Shown here one piece after another: positions 8,192 to 16,242 of a stretch of 64,000 nt of DNA (the first letter of the stretch is position 1; every line of letters begins with the position of its first letter). Both the position numbers and the translations under genes were made by a program. The stretch comes from Rhodococcus sp. P-2. Its GTDB lineage: Bacteria; Actinomycetota; Actinomycetes; Mycobacteriales; Mycobacteriaceae. The notes beneath the pieces are model-generated. The model made no database searches. It worked only from the letters and a program-made list of their open reading frames with translations, and was not told the origin of the DNA. The DNA is taken from NCBI RefSeq assembly GCF_016598535.1, contig NZ_CP066779.1, positions 1,674,001 through 1,738,000 of the forward strand, written 5' to 3'.

Positions 8192-9655
8192 CTATTTGTC
8201 GCCGTTCTGTCGGCTGGCGTCCAGTTCTGACTTGAATGCGTCGTATCGTGCCCGGTGAGCGGGGCGGCGCCGAATGATCGCCCAGGCGATACCCAGAACC
8301 ACGAACCAGATCGGTGTGACGACAAGTGCCTGCAAGGTGTCGTCCTTGGTTGTCAGCGCCCAGAGAATGAAGACGAAGAACGCGAGCACGACCCAGCACA
8401 TCACGATGCCGCCGGGCATCTTGAACTTCGACGCCTCGTGCAGGTGCGGGCGACGCTTCCGGTACACCATGTAGCTCGCCAGGATGATCGTCCACACGAA
8501 CATGAAGAGCAGCGCCGAGATGGTCGTGACGACGGTGAAAGCCTCGATCACGGAATCACCCGAGAACAGCAGGATCAACGACGCCAGCAGGAAGATGCAC
8601 GAGAACATCAGGGCGTTCGCGGGGACCTTGCGTGAGTTCAGCTTGCCGAGCGCCCTCGGTGCGTCGCCCTCCTGCGCAAGGCCGAACACCATGCGCGAGG
8701 TGGAGTAGATGCCCGAGTTGGCGGAAGATGCGGCGGAGGTCAGCACGACGAAGTTGATGACCGAAGCAGCAATGCCGAGACCGGCCAGGGTGAACATGGC
8801 GACGAACGGGCTCTTGTCTGCGCTGATTTCGCGCCACGGAGTCACCGCGATGATCACGGTCAGTGCTACGACGTAGAACAGCAGCACGCGAATGGGGATG
8901 GAGTTGATGGCCTTCGGCAGGTTCTTCTCCGGGTCCTTCGCCTCGGCCGCGGTGGTGCCGACGAGCTCGATTCCCACGAAGGCGAACACGGCGATCTGGA
9001 AGCCGGCCACGAAGCCCATGAATCCGGTCGGGAACATGCCGCCGTCGTTCCAGAGGTTGTCGATACCCGAGGTGGCACCGTTCGGCGCCGTGAACCCGGA
9101 GACGACCATGACGATGCCGACGATGATCAAGCTGACGATGGCGATGATCTTGATCAGCGCGAACCAGAACTCGGTTTCACCGAAGGCGCGAACGGTCGGG
9201 AGGTTGAGCAGCAACAGCGCCGCGATCGTCAACAATGCGGGAATCCACGCTGCCAGACCTGGCCACCAGTATTTGAAGTACCCGGAAATCGCGATGACGT
9301 CCGCGATGCCGGTGACGATCCAGCAGAACCAGTAGGTCCATCCGGTGAAGAACCCTGCCCAGGGGCCCAGCAGATCCGCGGCGAAGTCGGAGAACGACTT
9401 ATATGCCATGTTCGAGAGCAGCAACTCCCCCATCGCCCGCATGACGAAGAAGAGCATGAAGCCGATGATCATGTACACGAAGATCACGGAAGGCCCGGCG
9501 AGCGAGATCGTCTTACCCGATCCCATGAACAGTCCGGTGCCGATGGCCCCACCGATGGCAATCAGCTGGATATGTCGGTTGGACAGCTGACGTGAGAGGT
9601 GGGGGTCTTCGCCGGACGGCTTCGTCAGGTCTGGTGTATTCGCGTGGTCGGACAC
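8192..9655 (-). CDS. cycA: D-serine/D-alanine/glycine permease CycA
   Basis: A 487-residue amino-acid permease of the AAT/APC family with 12 predicted membrane segments. It is unusually close to enterobacterial CycA: shared stretches include NRHIQLIAIGGAIGTGLFMG, the YKSFSDFA motif, SSANSG[IV][YF]STSRM and MVYRKRRPHLHE. It should import D-alanine, D-serine and glycine by proton symport. It stands alone between the M23 peptidase and a divergent HAD gene; D-alanine recovery from peptidoglycan would fit that neighbour, but this is inference. Confidence 0.92.
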   Translation of the reverse strand: MSDHANTPDLTKPSGEDPHLSRQLSNRHIQLIAIGGAIGTGLFMGSGKTISLAGPSVIFVYMIIGFMLFFVMRAMGELLLSNMAYKSFSDFAADLLGPWAGFFTGWTYWFCWIVTGIADVIAISGYFKYWWPGLAAWIPALLTIAALLLLNLPTVRAFGETEFWFALIKIIAIVSLIIVGIVMVVSGFTAPNGATSGIDNLWNDGGMFPTGFMGFVAGFQIAVFAFVGIELVGTTAAEAKDPEKNLPKAINSIPIRVLLFYVVALTVIIAVTPWREISADKSPFVAMFTLAGLGIAASVINFVVLTSAASSANSGIYSTSRMVFGLAQEGDAPRALGKLNSRKVPANALMFSCIFLLASLILLFSGDSVIEAFTVVTTISALLFMFVWTIILASYMVYRKRRPHLHEASKFKMPGGIVMCWVVLAFFVFILWALTTKDDTLQALVVTPIWFVVLGIAWAIIRRRPAHRARYDAFKSELDASRQNGDK

Positions 9656-9797
9656 GGAGGATCCCCCTCGTCGTTCGGTTCATCCGGAGCATCGAAATCG
9701 TGCCCGTCGGGGGAACCTCGGAAAATGTGCCCTCTCAAAGTACGCGTGCACTGGCTCACATCAAGCATCGGAAAGCCGACGCCGATAACCTGTCGAG

Positions 9798-10514
9798 GTG
9801 AACACTGACAGCACGGCCCATCAAGACGGACATATCGCCGCGACGCTGTTCGATTTCTCCGGAACCCTCTTCCGTCTGGAGGAGAGCGACGACTGGACCG
9901 AGCACCTCGTCGATCACCAGGGCGATCCCCTCGACGTGCACGCTCAAGCCGAGCTGATGCGTCGGATGACCGCGCCGGTGGGCCGAACCGTCGAGATGGA
10001 CGAAGCCGGGATCTACGCGTGGGAGAACCGCGACCGGGATCCGAAGTTGCATCGTCAGGCTTACCTCGACGTGTTGAGCAAGTCCGGAGTGCCCGATCCG
10101 GTTCGCGCCGAGGCTTTCTACGCGCTTCTGGTCGATCCGGACCAGTGGTCGCCGTACCCGGACACCGGAGAGGTCCTGAAGTCGTTGTCGGAGAAGGGCA
10201 TACGCACCGCAGTCCTGAGCAACATCGCCTTCGACATCCGTCCGGCGTTCGTCGACCGCGGCTGGGACGTCTGGGTCGACGAGTTCGTACTGTCATTCGA
10301 GGTGGGTGCAGTCAAACCGGAACCCGCGATCTTCGAATACGCCCTGGCGCAGCTGGATGTGGATGCAGCACAGACCCTGATGATCGGAGACAGCGACGAA
10401 GCCGACGGCGCTGCCCGAGACGTCGGTTGCCAGTTCGCCCTCGTCGATCCCCTGCCGACGACCGAACGCCCGCACGCGCTACTCGACGCAGTTCGAAAGT
10501 TCGGCCTTCTGTAA
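9798..10514 (+). CDS. HAD-superfamily hydrolase with DxS motif I
   Basis: A 238-residue HAD protein with an alpha-helical cap. Motif I is DFSGT (D19, S21), so the general acid/base Asp of HAD phosphatases is replaced by Ser. Motif II is the Ser of VLSN, motif III the Lys of AVKPEPAIF, and motif IV GDSDEADG. Enzymes lacking the second Asp include haloacid dehalogenases and phosphonoacetaldehyde hydrolase, so a C-halogen or C-P substrate, or loss of activity, is as likely as phosphatase action. The start is GTG. It converges with xylulokinase (7 nt apart). Confidence 0.8.
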   Translation: MNTDSTAHQDGHIAATLFDFSGTLFRLEESDDWTEHLVDHQGDPLDVHAQAELMRRMTAPVGRTVEMDEAGIYAWENRDRDPKLHRQAYLDVLSKSGVPDPVRAEAFYALLVDPDQWSPYPDTGEVLKSLSEKGIRTAVLSNIAFDIRPAFVDRGWDVWVDEFVLSFEVGAVKPEPAIFEYALAQLDVDAAQTLMIGDSDEADGAARDVGCQFALVDPLPTTERPHALLDAVRKFGLL

Positions 10515-10521
10515 GGAGCGC

Positions 10522-11919
10522 TCAGACGCCTTCGGTGAGTTCACGCAGCGACGCGTAGCGCTCACGCACATGGGGAGCTGGTTCGGCGTCGAATCGCCGC
10601 TCGTCCGGTTTCGGCCACACCGGTGGCTGCGTGTCCCCGGACAGTGCCCATGCTGCTTGCCTGCATGCCCCTTCTGCGACGTACTCACCCGGAGCAGGGA
10701 TCACGACCGGGACTCCGAGAATTGCCGGCGCGATCTCACAGAGAGCACGAGACTTCGCTCCGCCTCCTACGAGGAGAACTCGCTTCACCTCGACGCCCTG
10801 GCGAATCAGATCGTCGACACCGTCGGCCAAGCCGCACAGGAGCCCTTCGACTGCAGCACGCGCAAAGTGCGCAGGCGTCGAGTTCTGCAAGCGGAAACCG
10901 TGCATTGCTCCCGTGGCGTCGGGGCGGTTGGGCGTCCGCTCACCCTCGAAGTACGGAATCATGACCAGTCCGTCGTTTCCGAGGGGCGCGGTCAACGCCA
11001 ACCGGGACAGTTCGGCGTGATCGACGCCGAGAATGGACGCCGTCGCGTCAAGGATGCGTGCCCCGTTGAGAGTGCACACGAGCGGCAGGTGCAGTCCGGT
11101 TGCGTCCGCGAATCCCGCCACGTTTCCACTGGGATCGTGTGTGGGAGTGGTCGATACAGCCGACACGACGCCGGATGTTCCGATCGAGATGATCACGTCA
11201 CCGGGAACTGCCCCCAAACCCAGTGCGGCTGCGGCATTGTCACCGGTGCCAGGTCCGACAATCCCTCCCGAACGTGTGCTTCCGATCTTGTCGTTCGGAG
11301 ATGCGACTCGGGGAACATGCGGGGTTCGGCCGCGAAATGCCAACGCCAGCAGGTCGGTACGGTATTCGCGCGTCGAGGCAGCGTAATAGCCGGTTCCGCT
11401 TGCGTCGCCCGCATCGGTGGCAAGCTCCTCGATTGAACCGGACCCGCTGAGCTTCCAGGACAGCCAGTCGTGCGGAAGACACACCGCGGCAGTGCGATCA
11501 GCGTTGCCGGGCTCATGATCTGCCAGCCATCGAAGCTTGCTTGCCGTGACCGCGGCGACTGGAACTACGCCAACTGCGTCTGCCCACGCCTTGGGTCCGC
11601 CGAGTTCTTCGACCAGATCGGCCGCGGCCTTCGCCGAACGAGTGTCGTTCCACAGCAACGCCGGCCTGACCACCTCGCCGCCGTCGTCCAGACACACCAT
11701 TCCGTGCTGTTGAGCTCCGACCGATACGGCTGCGACGTCGCCGAGCCCACCCGCCGCGGCGATTGCACTGTCCATCGCCTCGAGCCAGCATGCCGGATCT
11801 ATCTCGGTACCGACGGGATGGGCCGCCCGCCCTTCTCGCACCAGCTCGCCCGAATCCGCATCACGGACAATGACTTTGCACGACTGGGTAGACGAATCGA
11901 TACCGGCAACGAGGGTCAC
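10522..11919 (-). CDS. xylB: Xylulokinase, FGGY family
   Basis: A 465-residue FGGY carbohydrate kinase. The N-terminal ATPase fold begins [15 protein letters not shown]; substrate-binding parts include [11 protein letters not shown] and LLWNDTRS, and the C-terminal lobe has [10 protein letters not shown] and [15 protein letters not shown]...[16 protein letters not shown]. These match bacterial xylulokinases, which phosphorylate D-xylulose into the pentose phosphate pathway. No xylose isomerase or transporter is adjacent. A ROK regulator lies 0.8 kb away and could control it. The start is GTG. Specificity for another ketose or polyol is not excluded. Confidence 0.87.
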   Translation of the reverse strand: MTLVAGIDSSTQSCKVIVRDADSGELVREGRAAHPVGTEIDPACWLEAMDSAIAAAGGLGDVAAVSVGAQQHGMVCLDDGGEVVRPALLWNDTRSAKAAADLVEELGGPKAWADAVGVVPVAAVTASKLRWLADHEPGNADRTAAVCLPHDWLSWKLSGSGSIEELATDAGDASGTGYYAASTREYRTDLLALAFRGRTPHVPRVASPNDKIGSTRSGGIVGPGTGDNAAAALGLGAVPGDVIISIGTSGVVSAVSTTPTHDPSGNVAGFADATGLHLPLVCTLNGARILDATASILGVDHAELSRLALTAPLGNDGLVMIPYFEGERTPNRPDATGAMHGFRLQNSTPAHFARAAVEGLLCGLADGVDDLIRQGVEVKRVLLVGGGAKSRALCEIAPAILGVPVVIPAPGEYVAEGACRQAAWALSGDTQPPVWPKPDERRFDAEPAPHVRERYASLRELTEGV

Positions 11920-11943
11920 ACTGGCATCCTTTCCGAAGGACCG

Positions 11944-12261
11944 TCAGCTCGCGTTGGCGACCGCGGGCATCCGGTTGCTGCGCTTACGCAGCGATCGCAC
12001 ATATTCTGCGCGCTCGGTCTCCGTCATTCCACCCCAGATGCCGTAAGGCTCGTGGACGGACAGTGCGTGTTCGCGACACTGCTGGAGTACAGGGCACGTC
12101 GCGCAGACCTTCTTGGCGTTGCGTTCACGGTTTTCGCGAGCATGTCCACGCTCGCCGTCCGGGTGGAAGTACACCGCGGAATCGTGCCCACGGCACGCTC
12201 CCTGCAGCTGCCAGTCCCACACTTCGGCGGTCGGGTACGGCATCGGAAGGTGCTTGTGCAT
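11944..12261 (-). CDS. WhiB-family iron-sulfur regulator, WhiB3-like
   Basis: A 105-residue WhiB protein with the four cluster Cys at C23, C53, C56 and C62 (C-x29-C-x2-C-x5-C), followed by the GIWGG turn and a basic C-terminus (RKRSNR). The block WDWQLQGACRG...FHPDGERG resembles WhiB3 of mycobacteria, a redox-sensing 4Fe-4S regulator. The Met at residue 7 is an alternative start. It lies 24 nt upstream of xylB and 53 nt downstream of a DUF3263-like gene, all on the same strand. Confidence 0.9.
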   Translation of the reverse strand: MHKHLPMPYPTAEVWDWQLQGACRGHDSAVYFHPDGERGHARENRERNAKKVCATCPVLQQCREHALSVHEPYGIWGGMTETERAEYVRSLRKRSNRMPAVANAS

Positions 12262-12314
12262 GATGGCGACCTCAATTCCTTACTCGGGTGAAACGCATTC
12301 GGGTGACTCGGGAG

Positions 12315-12569
12315 TTACGCTGCGGCGGACTCGTCGACGCCTGACCGTTTCGTCGATCGGCGGAGTCGATGTGCGCAGACCGAAGCGAGTTCGCCGGCGA
12401 CCGGCGGAGTCAGCGCTGCGGCGCCGTCGTCGAGAATCGCCTGCAGCCTGCGGAAATACTCGTCCGGGGCGAGGCCGAAGGTCACAAAGATCTCTTCGTC
12501 AGGTCCACCGTCGAACTGCTGCCACTTACGTGCGAACTCGACGATCTCTTGTGTATCGGTGCGGCTCAT
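12315..12569 (-). CDS. Small DUF3263-like protein
   Basis: An 84-residue protein. The first 45 residues (EIVEFARKWQQF...IFVTFGLAPDEYFRRLQAIL) resemble the actinobacterial DUF3263 family, small proteins with a helix-turn-helix-like pattern (FGL..xxYFRRLxxIL). The start at 12569 has a GGGGAGAA site; a longer frame to 12647 lacks one. The function is unknown. Cotranscription with the WhiB gene 53 nt downstream is plausible, which would pair two possible regulators. Confidence 0.75.
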   Translation of the reverse strand: MSRTDTQEIVEFARKWQQFDGGPDEEIFVTFGLAPDEYFRRLQAILDDGAAALTPPVAGELASVCAHRLRRSTKRSGVDESAAA

Positions 12570-12763
12570 CAGGTTCTCCCCTGTTTGTGCGCCCTGCTTC
12601 ACAGAAACTGCGACTCGTCTCCTCGGACGCCCGTGGCAGTGAGTCAAGACACAGACTATGCCTACTTCTGCTTTTTCACAAGACCTACTTACGTCTTTTT
12701 GTGGACAAAGTACGGCTACTTTCGCACGCTGAAGTTACCGACGAGGAATGCTTGAATAGGACA

Positions 12764-13951
12764 ATGACCCGACCGTCCACGACTCCGGCTACCGCAGGAG
12801 AGGTATTCACGCTGATACGCAGCGGTTCCGCGACCACGCGCAGCGAGATCGGGAAGCTCACCGGCCTGTCCAGGACGGCGGTTTCGGCCAGGGTTGCCGC
12901 ACTTCAATCGCTCGGATTGATCGCCGATGACGACGAGGGCCCGTCGACGGGCGGTCGGCCGCCGTCCACACTGACGTTCGCGAACTCGTCCGGCGTGGTT
13001 CTGGTCGTCGCAATCGGTCGATCGCGGGCACAACTTGCCGTCACCGACCTGGCGGGCACGATTCTCGCCGCGGAAGACATCGACAAGTCGGTCGGAGTAG
13101 GCCCAGACGAACTGATGCCCGAAATCGCCGAGCATCTTTCGTCACTACTGGCTCAGGTCCAGCGTTCGTCCTCCGAAGTCATCGGAATCGGGCTGAGCAT
13201 TCCTGGCACCGTCGACGTCGCCGCGGGAGCGAGCCTCGACTCTCCGATGATGGCGGGATGGGACGGAGTCGCTCTTGCCCCCTATCTGGCATCGGTGACC
13301 ACGGCGCCGCTGTTTGCCGACAACGATGCCAACGTGATGGCTCTGGCCGAATTGAGCGAACGACGCGAGAGCGCGCCCAACCTCCTGATGATCAAGGCGT
13401 CAACCGGCCTCGGCGCAGGAATCGTCATGGGCGGAATCCTCCAACGCGGTTCACTCGGAGCGTCCGGCGAGATCGGACATACGAAAACCGCTGCGGCACG
13501 GGGCATGAAATGTCGCTGCGGCGACGTGGGCTGCGTCGAGACCGTTGCCAGCGGTTGGGCTCTCGTGCACGCACTCCGCGACCAGGGCCGAAGTGTCGGG
13601 CACGTTCGGGACGTCGTCCGCCTCGCCCTGGACGGCGACAGCGAAGCACGCCGTCTCATCAGAAGCAGCGGGCGACTGATCGGCGACGTGATTTCCGGCG
13701 CGGTCAACCTCCTCAATCCCGAGGTCCTGATCATCGGCGGCGACATGGCCGAGGCGGACGAACTCTTCCTGGCCGGGCTTCGAGAGTCCGTGTACGGCAA
13801 CGCAACAGCACTTGCCACCCGAAAGCTGCAGATCGCCTCGGTCAGCCACGGTGCACAATCCGGCATTCTCGGCTGCGCGGTCCTCGTCCTCGACCACCTC
13901 CTCAGCGCCCGGGAAATCGACCTGCGCATCGCCGCCTCGCCCCAGAACTGA
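12764..13951 (+). CDS. ROK-family transcriptional regulator or sugar kinase
   Basis: A 395-residue ROK protein. Residues about 10-65 form a winged HTH (TRSEIGKLTGLSRTAVSARVAALQSLGLI), followed by a ROK fold with ASTGLGAGIVMGG, GEIGHTK and the zinc-binding CRCGDVGCVE. This layout is that of XylR/NagC-type repressors. The ATG at 12764 follows TAGGAC; an upstream open frame to 12113 lies over the WhiB and DUF3263 genes and is not real. It is divergent from the DUF3263/WhiB/xylB run, so sugar control of that run is a reasonable guess. Confidence 0.87.
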   Translation: MTRPSTTPATAGEVFTLIRSGSATTRSEIGKLTGLSRTAVSARVAALQSLGLIADDDEGPSTGGRPPSTLTFANSSGVVLVVAIGRSRAQLAVTDLAGTILAAEDIDKSVGVGPDELMPEIAEHLSSLLAQVQRSSSEVIGIGLSIPGTVDVAAGASLDSPMMAGWDGVALAPYLASVTTAPLFADNDANVMALAELSERRESAPNLLMIKASTGLGAGIVMGGILQRGSLGASGEIGHTKTAAARGMKCRCGDVGCVETVASGWALVHALRDQGRSVGHVRDVVRLALDGDSEARRLIRSSGRLIGDVISGAVNLLNPEVLIIGGDMAEADELFLAGLRESVYGNATALATRKLQIASVSHGAQSGILGCAVLVLDHLLSAREIDLRIAASPQN

Positions 13952-13978
13952 CCACCTGATTGCTCTCCTCTGCGTCGC

Positions 13979-14020
13979 GCCGGAGTTCGTCAGCCGAACT
14001 TTCGAAAGGCGAACTCCGGC
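13979..14020. terminator. Hairpin between convergent ROK and crotonase genes
   Basis: Perfect 11-bp arms (GCCGGAGTTCG / CGAACTCCGGC) with a 20-nt loop. It lies 28 nt past the ROK stop and overlaps the last codons of the crotonase gene. Confidence 0.55.
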
Positions 14021-14790
14021 AACTTCTTCGCGGCATTGGCGGTGCGTACGATCTTGTGGTTCTTGCCTCGCATCAGCGCCAACTGAATCCGCGACTCGAT
14101 CCAGAACGCACCGCGAGGCGAGCGGTTCCAGGTCTTGTGCAGCAAGGTCTTCGTTGCTGCGACGGCGTCCGGCGAGCGAGTCGTGATCTGCGACAACAAT
14201 TCCTGTGCCGGTTTGATCGGATCGTCGCTGACTCCGCTCACGAATCCCCACTCGAGAGCCTGATCTCCGTCGAACAGTTCAGCAGTCATGGCAAGGCGTT
14301 TCACGACGTCCATCGTCGCGAGTTCGCGCATCGTGACCGTTCCGGTCATATCGGGGATCAATCCCCACTTCGCTTCCATCACCGAGAACGTGCAATCGGG
14401 CGTGGAGAATCGAAAGTCTGCGGCGAGCGCCAATTGCAGTCCACCGCCGAAGCAGTGCCCGTGAACGACCGCGATGACCGGCACGGGCAATTCGCGCCAC
14501 ACCCAGCACGCGCGTTGAAAGAGGTTGGTCTTCTGACCGGGAAATTTCGCGAAGGCCTTCGCCATGCGCCTCGGTTGCTTACCCGCAGAGGCGAAGTCCA
14601 ACCCGGCCGAGAACGCGTCACCCGCGCCTTGAAGAATCACGCCCCGGATCGAACGATCAGCTTCGATAGTTCGAGCGGCGTCCACCAGGGCGTCGAGCAT
14701 GTCCAGATCGAGACCGTTGAGTTTCTCCGGTCGGCTGAGCGTCACGTACGCCACCGACTGCACTACCTCGACACGAACGCGATCACTCAC
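13990..14790 (-). CDS. Enoyl-CoA hydratase/isomerase (crotonase) family protein
   Basis: A 266-residue crotonase. The oxyanion-hole parts are GDAFSAGLDFAS (about residue 62) and HGHCFGGGLQLALAADFRF (about 112). In the catalytic region the sequence is VMEAKWGLIPDMTGT: one Glu is kept, but the second catalytic Glu of rat hydratase appears to be Thr (KRLAMTAELFDG), so an isomerase or other crotonase reaction is possible. The GTG at 14790 is chosen because GGAGGAG lies 5 nt upstream. A terminator separates it from the upstream LLM gene. Confidence 0.85.
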   Translation of the reverse strand: MSDRVRVEVVQSVAYVTLSRPEKLNGLDLDMLDALVDAARTIEADRSIRGVILQGAGDAFSAGLDFASAGKQPRRMAKAFAKFPGQKTNLFQRACWVWRELPVPVIAVVHGHCFGGGLQLALAADFRFSTPDCTFSVMEAKWGLIPDMTGTVTMRELATMDVVKRLAMTAELFDGDQALEWGFVSGVSDDPIKPAQELLSQITTRSPDAVAATKTLLHKTWNRSPRGAFWIESRIQLALMRGKNHKIVRTANAAKKLPEFAFRKFG

Positions 14791-14812
14791 GGCTACTCCT
14801 CCGGTTCGACAT

Positions 14813-14852
14813 ATCCCCGACGAACTTACCTGAGAGTAAGTTCGTCGGGGAT
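14813..14852 (-). terminator. Terminator of the Liv-ACS-LEH-LLM operon
   Basis: Perfect 17-bp arms (ATCCCCGACGAACTTAC and its complement) with the 6-nt loop CTGAGA, 3 nt after the LLM stop codon and upstream of the crotonase start. Confidence 0.8.
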
Positions 14853-14855
14853 TCG

Positions 14856-15860
14856 TCATGCCATCTCCGCAAGAAGTTCCATGGTCACCTTCCCAGCCGG
14901 ATCCGAATCAGTGGATGAAGGCACGGCCACGACGGAGTCCACTCCCGCCGCTCGGTACGCCTCGAGTTGCTCGCGGGCATCGGCCGGAGTCCCGACGATT
15001 CCCACCGTTGCCACCATCGCGTCCGAGACCTGGCTCAAGAGCTCGCGCGGCGCGGCCCCGGCCCTGGCTGCCTCGATCACATCAGCGAAGCCCGCGCGGA
15101 CGAACATGTCCGAGTACCCCGGAGCAGCCAGATACGGTACGAGCCCGCGTCGAAGTTGATCGATCGACACCTGTGACGGTCCATTCTCGGCGACGGCAGC
15201 TGGTGCCCACACCGACACGAAAGGCATGCCGGTTTCCAACTCGGCAGCGATTTCCTTGCACCGTGTGATCAGGCGCCCCGCTTGCTCCGGGCTGACCAGA
15301 TTGAGCACCAGTTCGTCGCCCAACTCCACCGCGGCCCGAAGCGCCTTGTCCCCGAATGCCGCAACGATCAGCCGGCCGCCCGGCGTTTGAAGTCGCAGCC
15401 GGTATCCACTGGTCCGCATCACCGTGCCGGCGACTTCGCCCCGCTCGCCGTTCATGAGCGCTCGCACACCGCGGGCGGACTCCGCGAGCGCCCGAGCTGC
15501 CCCGGACCTGCTTCGTCCATGCCATTTTTCGACCACGACAGTGCTGGACGTACCCAAGGCGATCGATACGGGGCGCCCGGTGAGATCGGCCACCGACGCC
15601 GCCCCGATCGCGATCATCGCCGGATCACGAACCGTCACCGCGAGCGGGCCGACCACCAGTTCGGAGTGCTCGAAGCCGACGCCGACCGATGTCGCCAGCG
15701 CAAAGGCGTCGTACGTCGCCATCTCCCCCACCCACACTCGGCCGAACCCCAGTTTGTCGGCGAGGCGCGCGGTAGTGGTCACTTCCTGCGGCGGACGGTC
15801 CTGCCACAACCCCAGGGAGATGTCGATGGTCGGCAAACCTCTACTCGAAGTCGGAGACAA
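14856..15860 (-). CDS. LLM-class flavin/F420-dependent oxidoreductase
   Basis: A 334-residue luciferase-like barrel. The N-terminal half has DISLGLWQDRPPQEVTTTARLADKLGFGRVWVGEM and a later LNLVSPEQAGRLITRCKEIA block. It belongs to the TIGR-type F420 LLM oxidoreductases used in actinobacterial catabolism; the cofactor is not decided. The TTG at 15860 is supported by AAGGGA 7 nt upstream and lies inside the end of the preceding gene (20-nt overlap), so translation is probably coupled. It is the last gene of the operon that begins with the Liv-type transporter. Confidence 0.83.
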   Translation of the reverse strand: MSPTSSRGLPTIDISLGLWQDRPPQEVTTTARLADKLGFGRVWVGEMATYDAFALATSVGVGFEHSELVVGPLAVTVRDPAMIAIGAASVADLTGRPVSIALGTSSTVVVEKWHGRSRSGAARALAESARGVRALMNGERGEVAGTVMRTSGYRLRLQTPGGRLIVAAFGDKALRAAVELGDELVLNLVSPEQAGRLITRCKEIAAELETGMPFVSVWAPAAVAENGPSQVSIDQLRRGLVPYLAAPGYSDMFVRAGFADVIEAARAGAAPRELLSQVSDAMVATVGIVGTPADAREQLEAYRAAGVDSVVAVPSSTDSDPAGKVTMELLAEMA

Positions 15861-16242
15861 GACCCATTCCCTTCAACAGTGTCGGACGGTCGTAGTACTC
15901 GAGCCACTCGGTGATCCGTCCGTCTGCCATGCTGAGGATTCCGACAACAGGAACGACGCCATGGGTACCGTCGAAGTGGAAGTCGTCCACTCGCTGCACA
16001 AATACCCTTCCGTCGATAACGCCGAGAGACTCGATCTTCAGGGTGATCCGTTCACACTTGCTTGCCAGTAACGCAATTCGGCCCGCAACGGCCTCCTTGC
16101 CGACAAGAGGTTCCTGCATGACGCTGTGGAGCACACCGTCCTCGGCGAACAAGTCGACGACGCGTGTCCAGTCCATGACGTCCCAGGACTGGAACATCTC
16201 ACGTGCCAGCGCGAGTTTGTCACTGTCGTTCATCACACTCAT
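15841..16242 (-). CDS. Limonene-1,2-epoxide-hydrolase-like / SnoaL-fold protein
   Basis: A 133-residue alpha+beta barrel of the NTF2/SnoaL superfamily. The C-terminal half FVQRVDDFHFDG...GILSMADGRITEWLEYYDR has the Arg-Asp and late Asp that form the Asp-Arg-Asp triad of limonene-1,2-epoxide hydrolase, so an epoxide hydrolase is plausible. It shares an ATGA overlap with the upstream acyl-CoA synthetase and overlaps the downstream LLM oxidoreductase. A monooxygenase plus epoxide hydrolase pair would fit oxidation of an alkene, but other SnoaL functions are possible. Confidence 0.75.
   Translation of the reverse strand: MSVMNDSDKLALAREMFQSWDVMDWTRVVDLFAEDGVLHSVMQEPLVGKEAVAGRIALLASKCERITLKIESLGVIDGRVFVQRVDDFHFDGTHGVVPVVGILSMADGRITEWLEYYDRPTLLKGMGLVSDFE

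Noticed and set aside
12113..12763. Upstream extension of the ROK gene
   Set aside because: It lies antisense over the WhiB and DUF3263 genes; the HTH begins just after the ATG at 12764.
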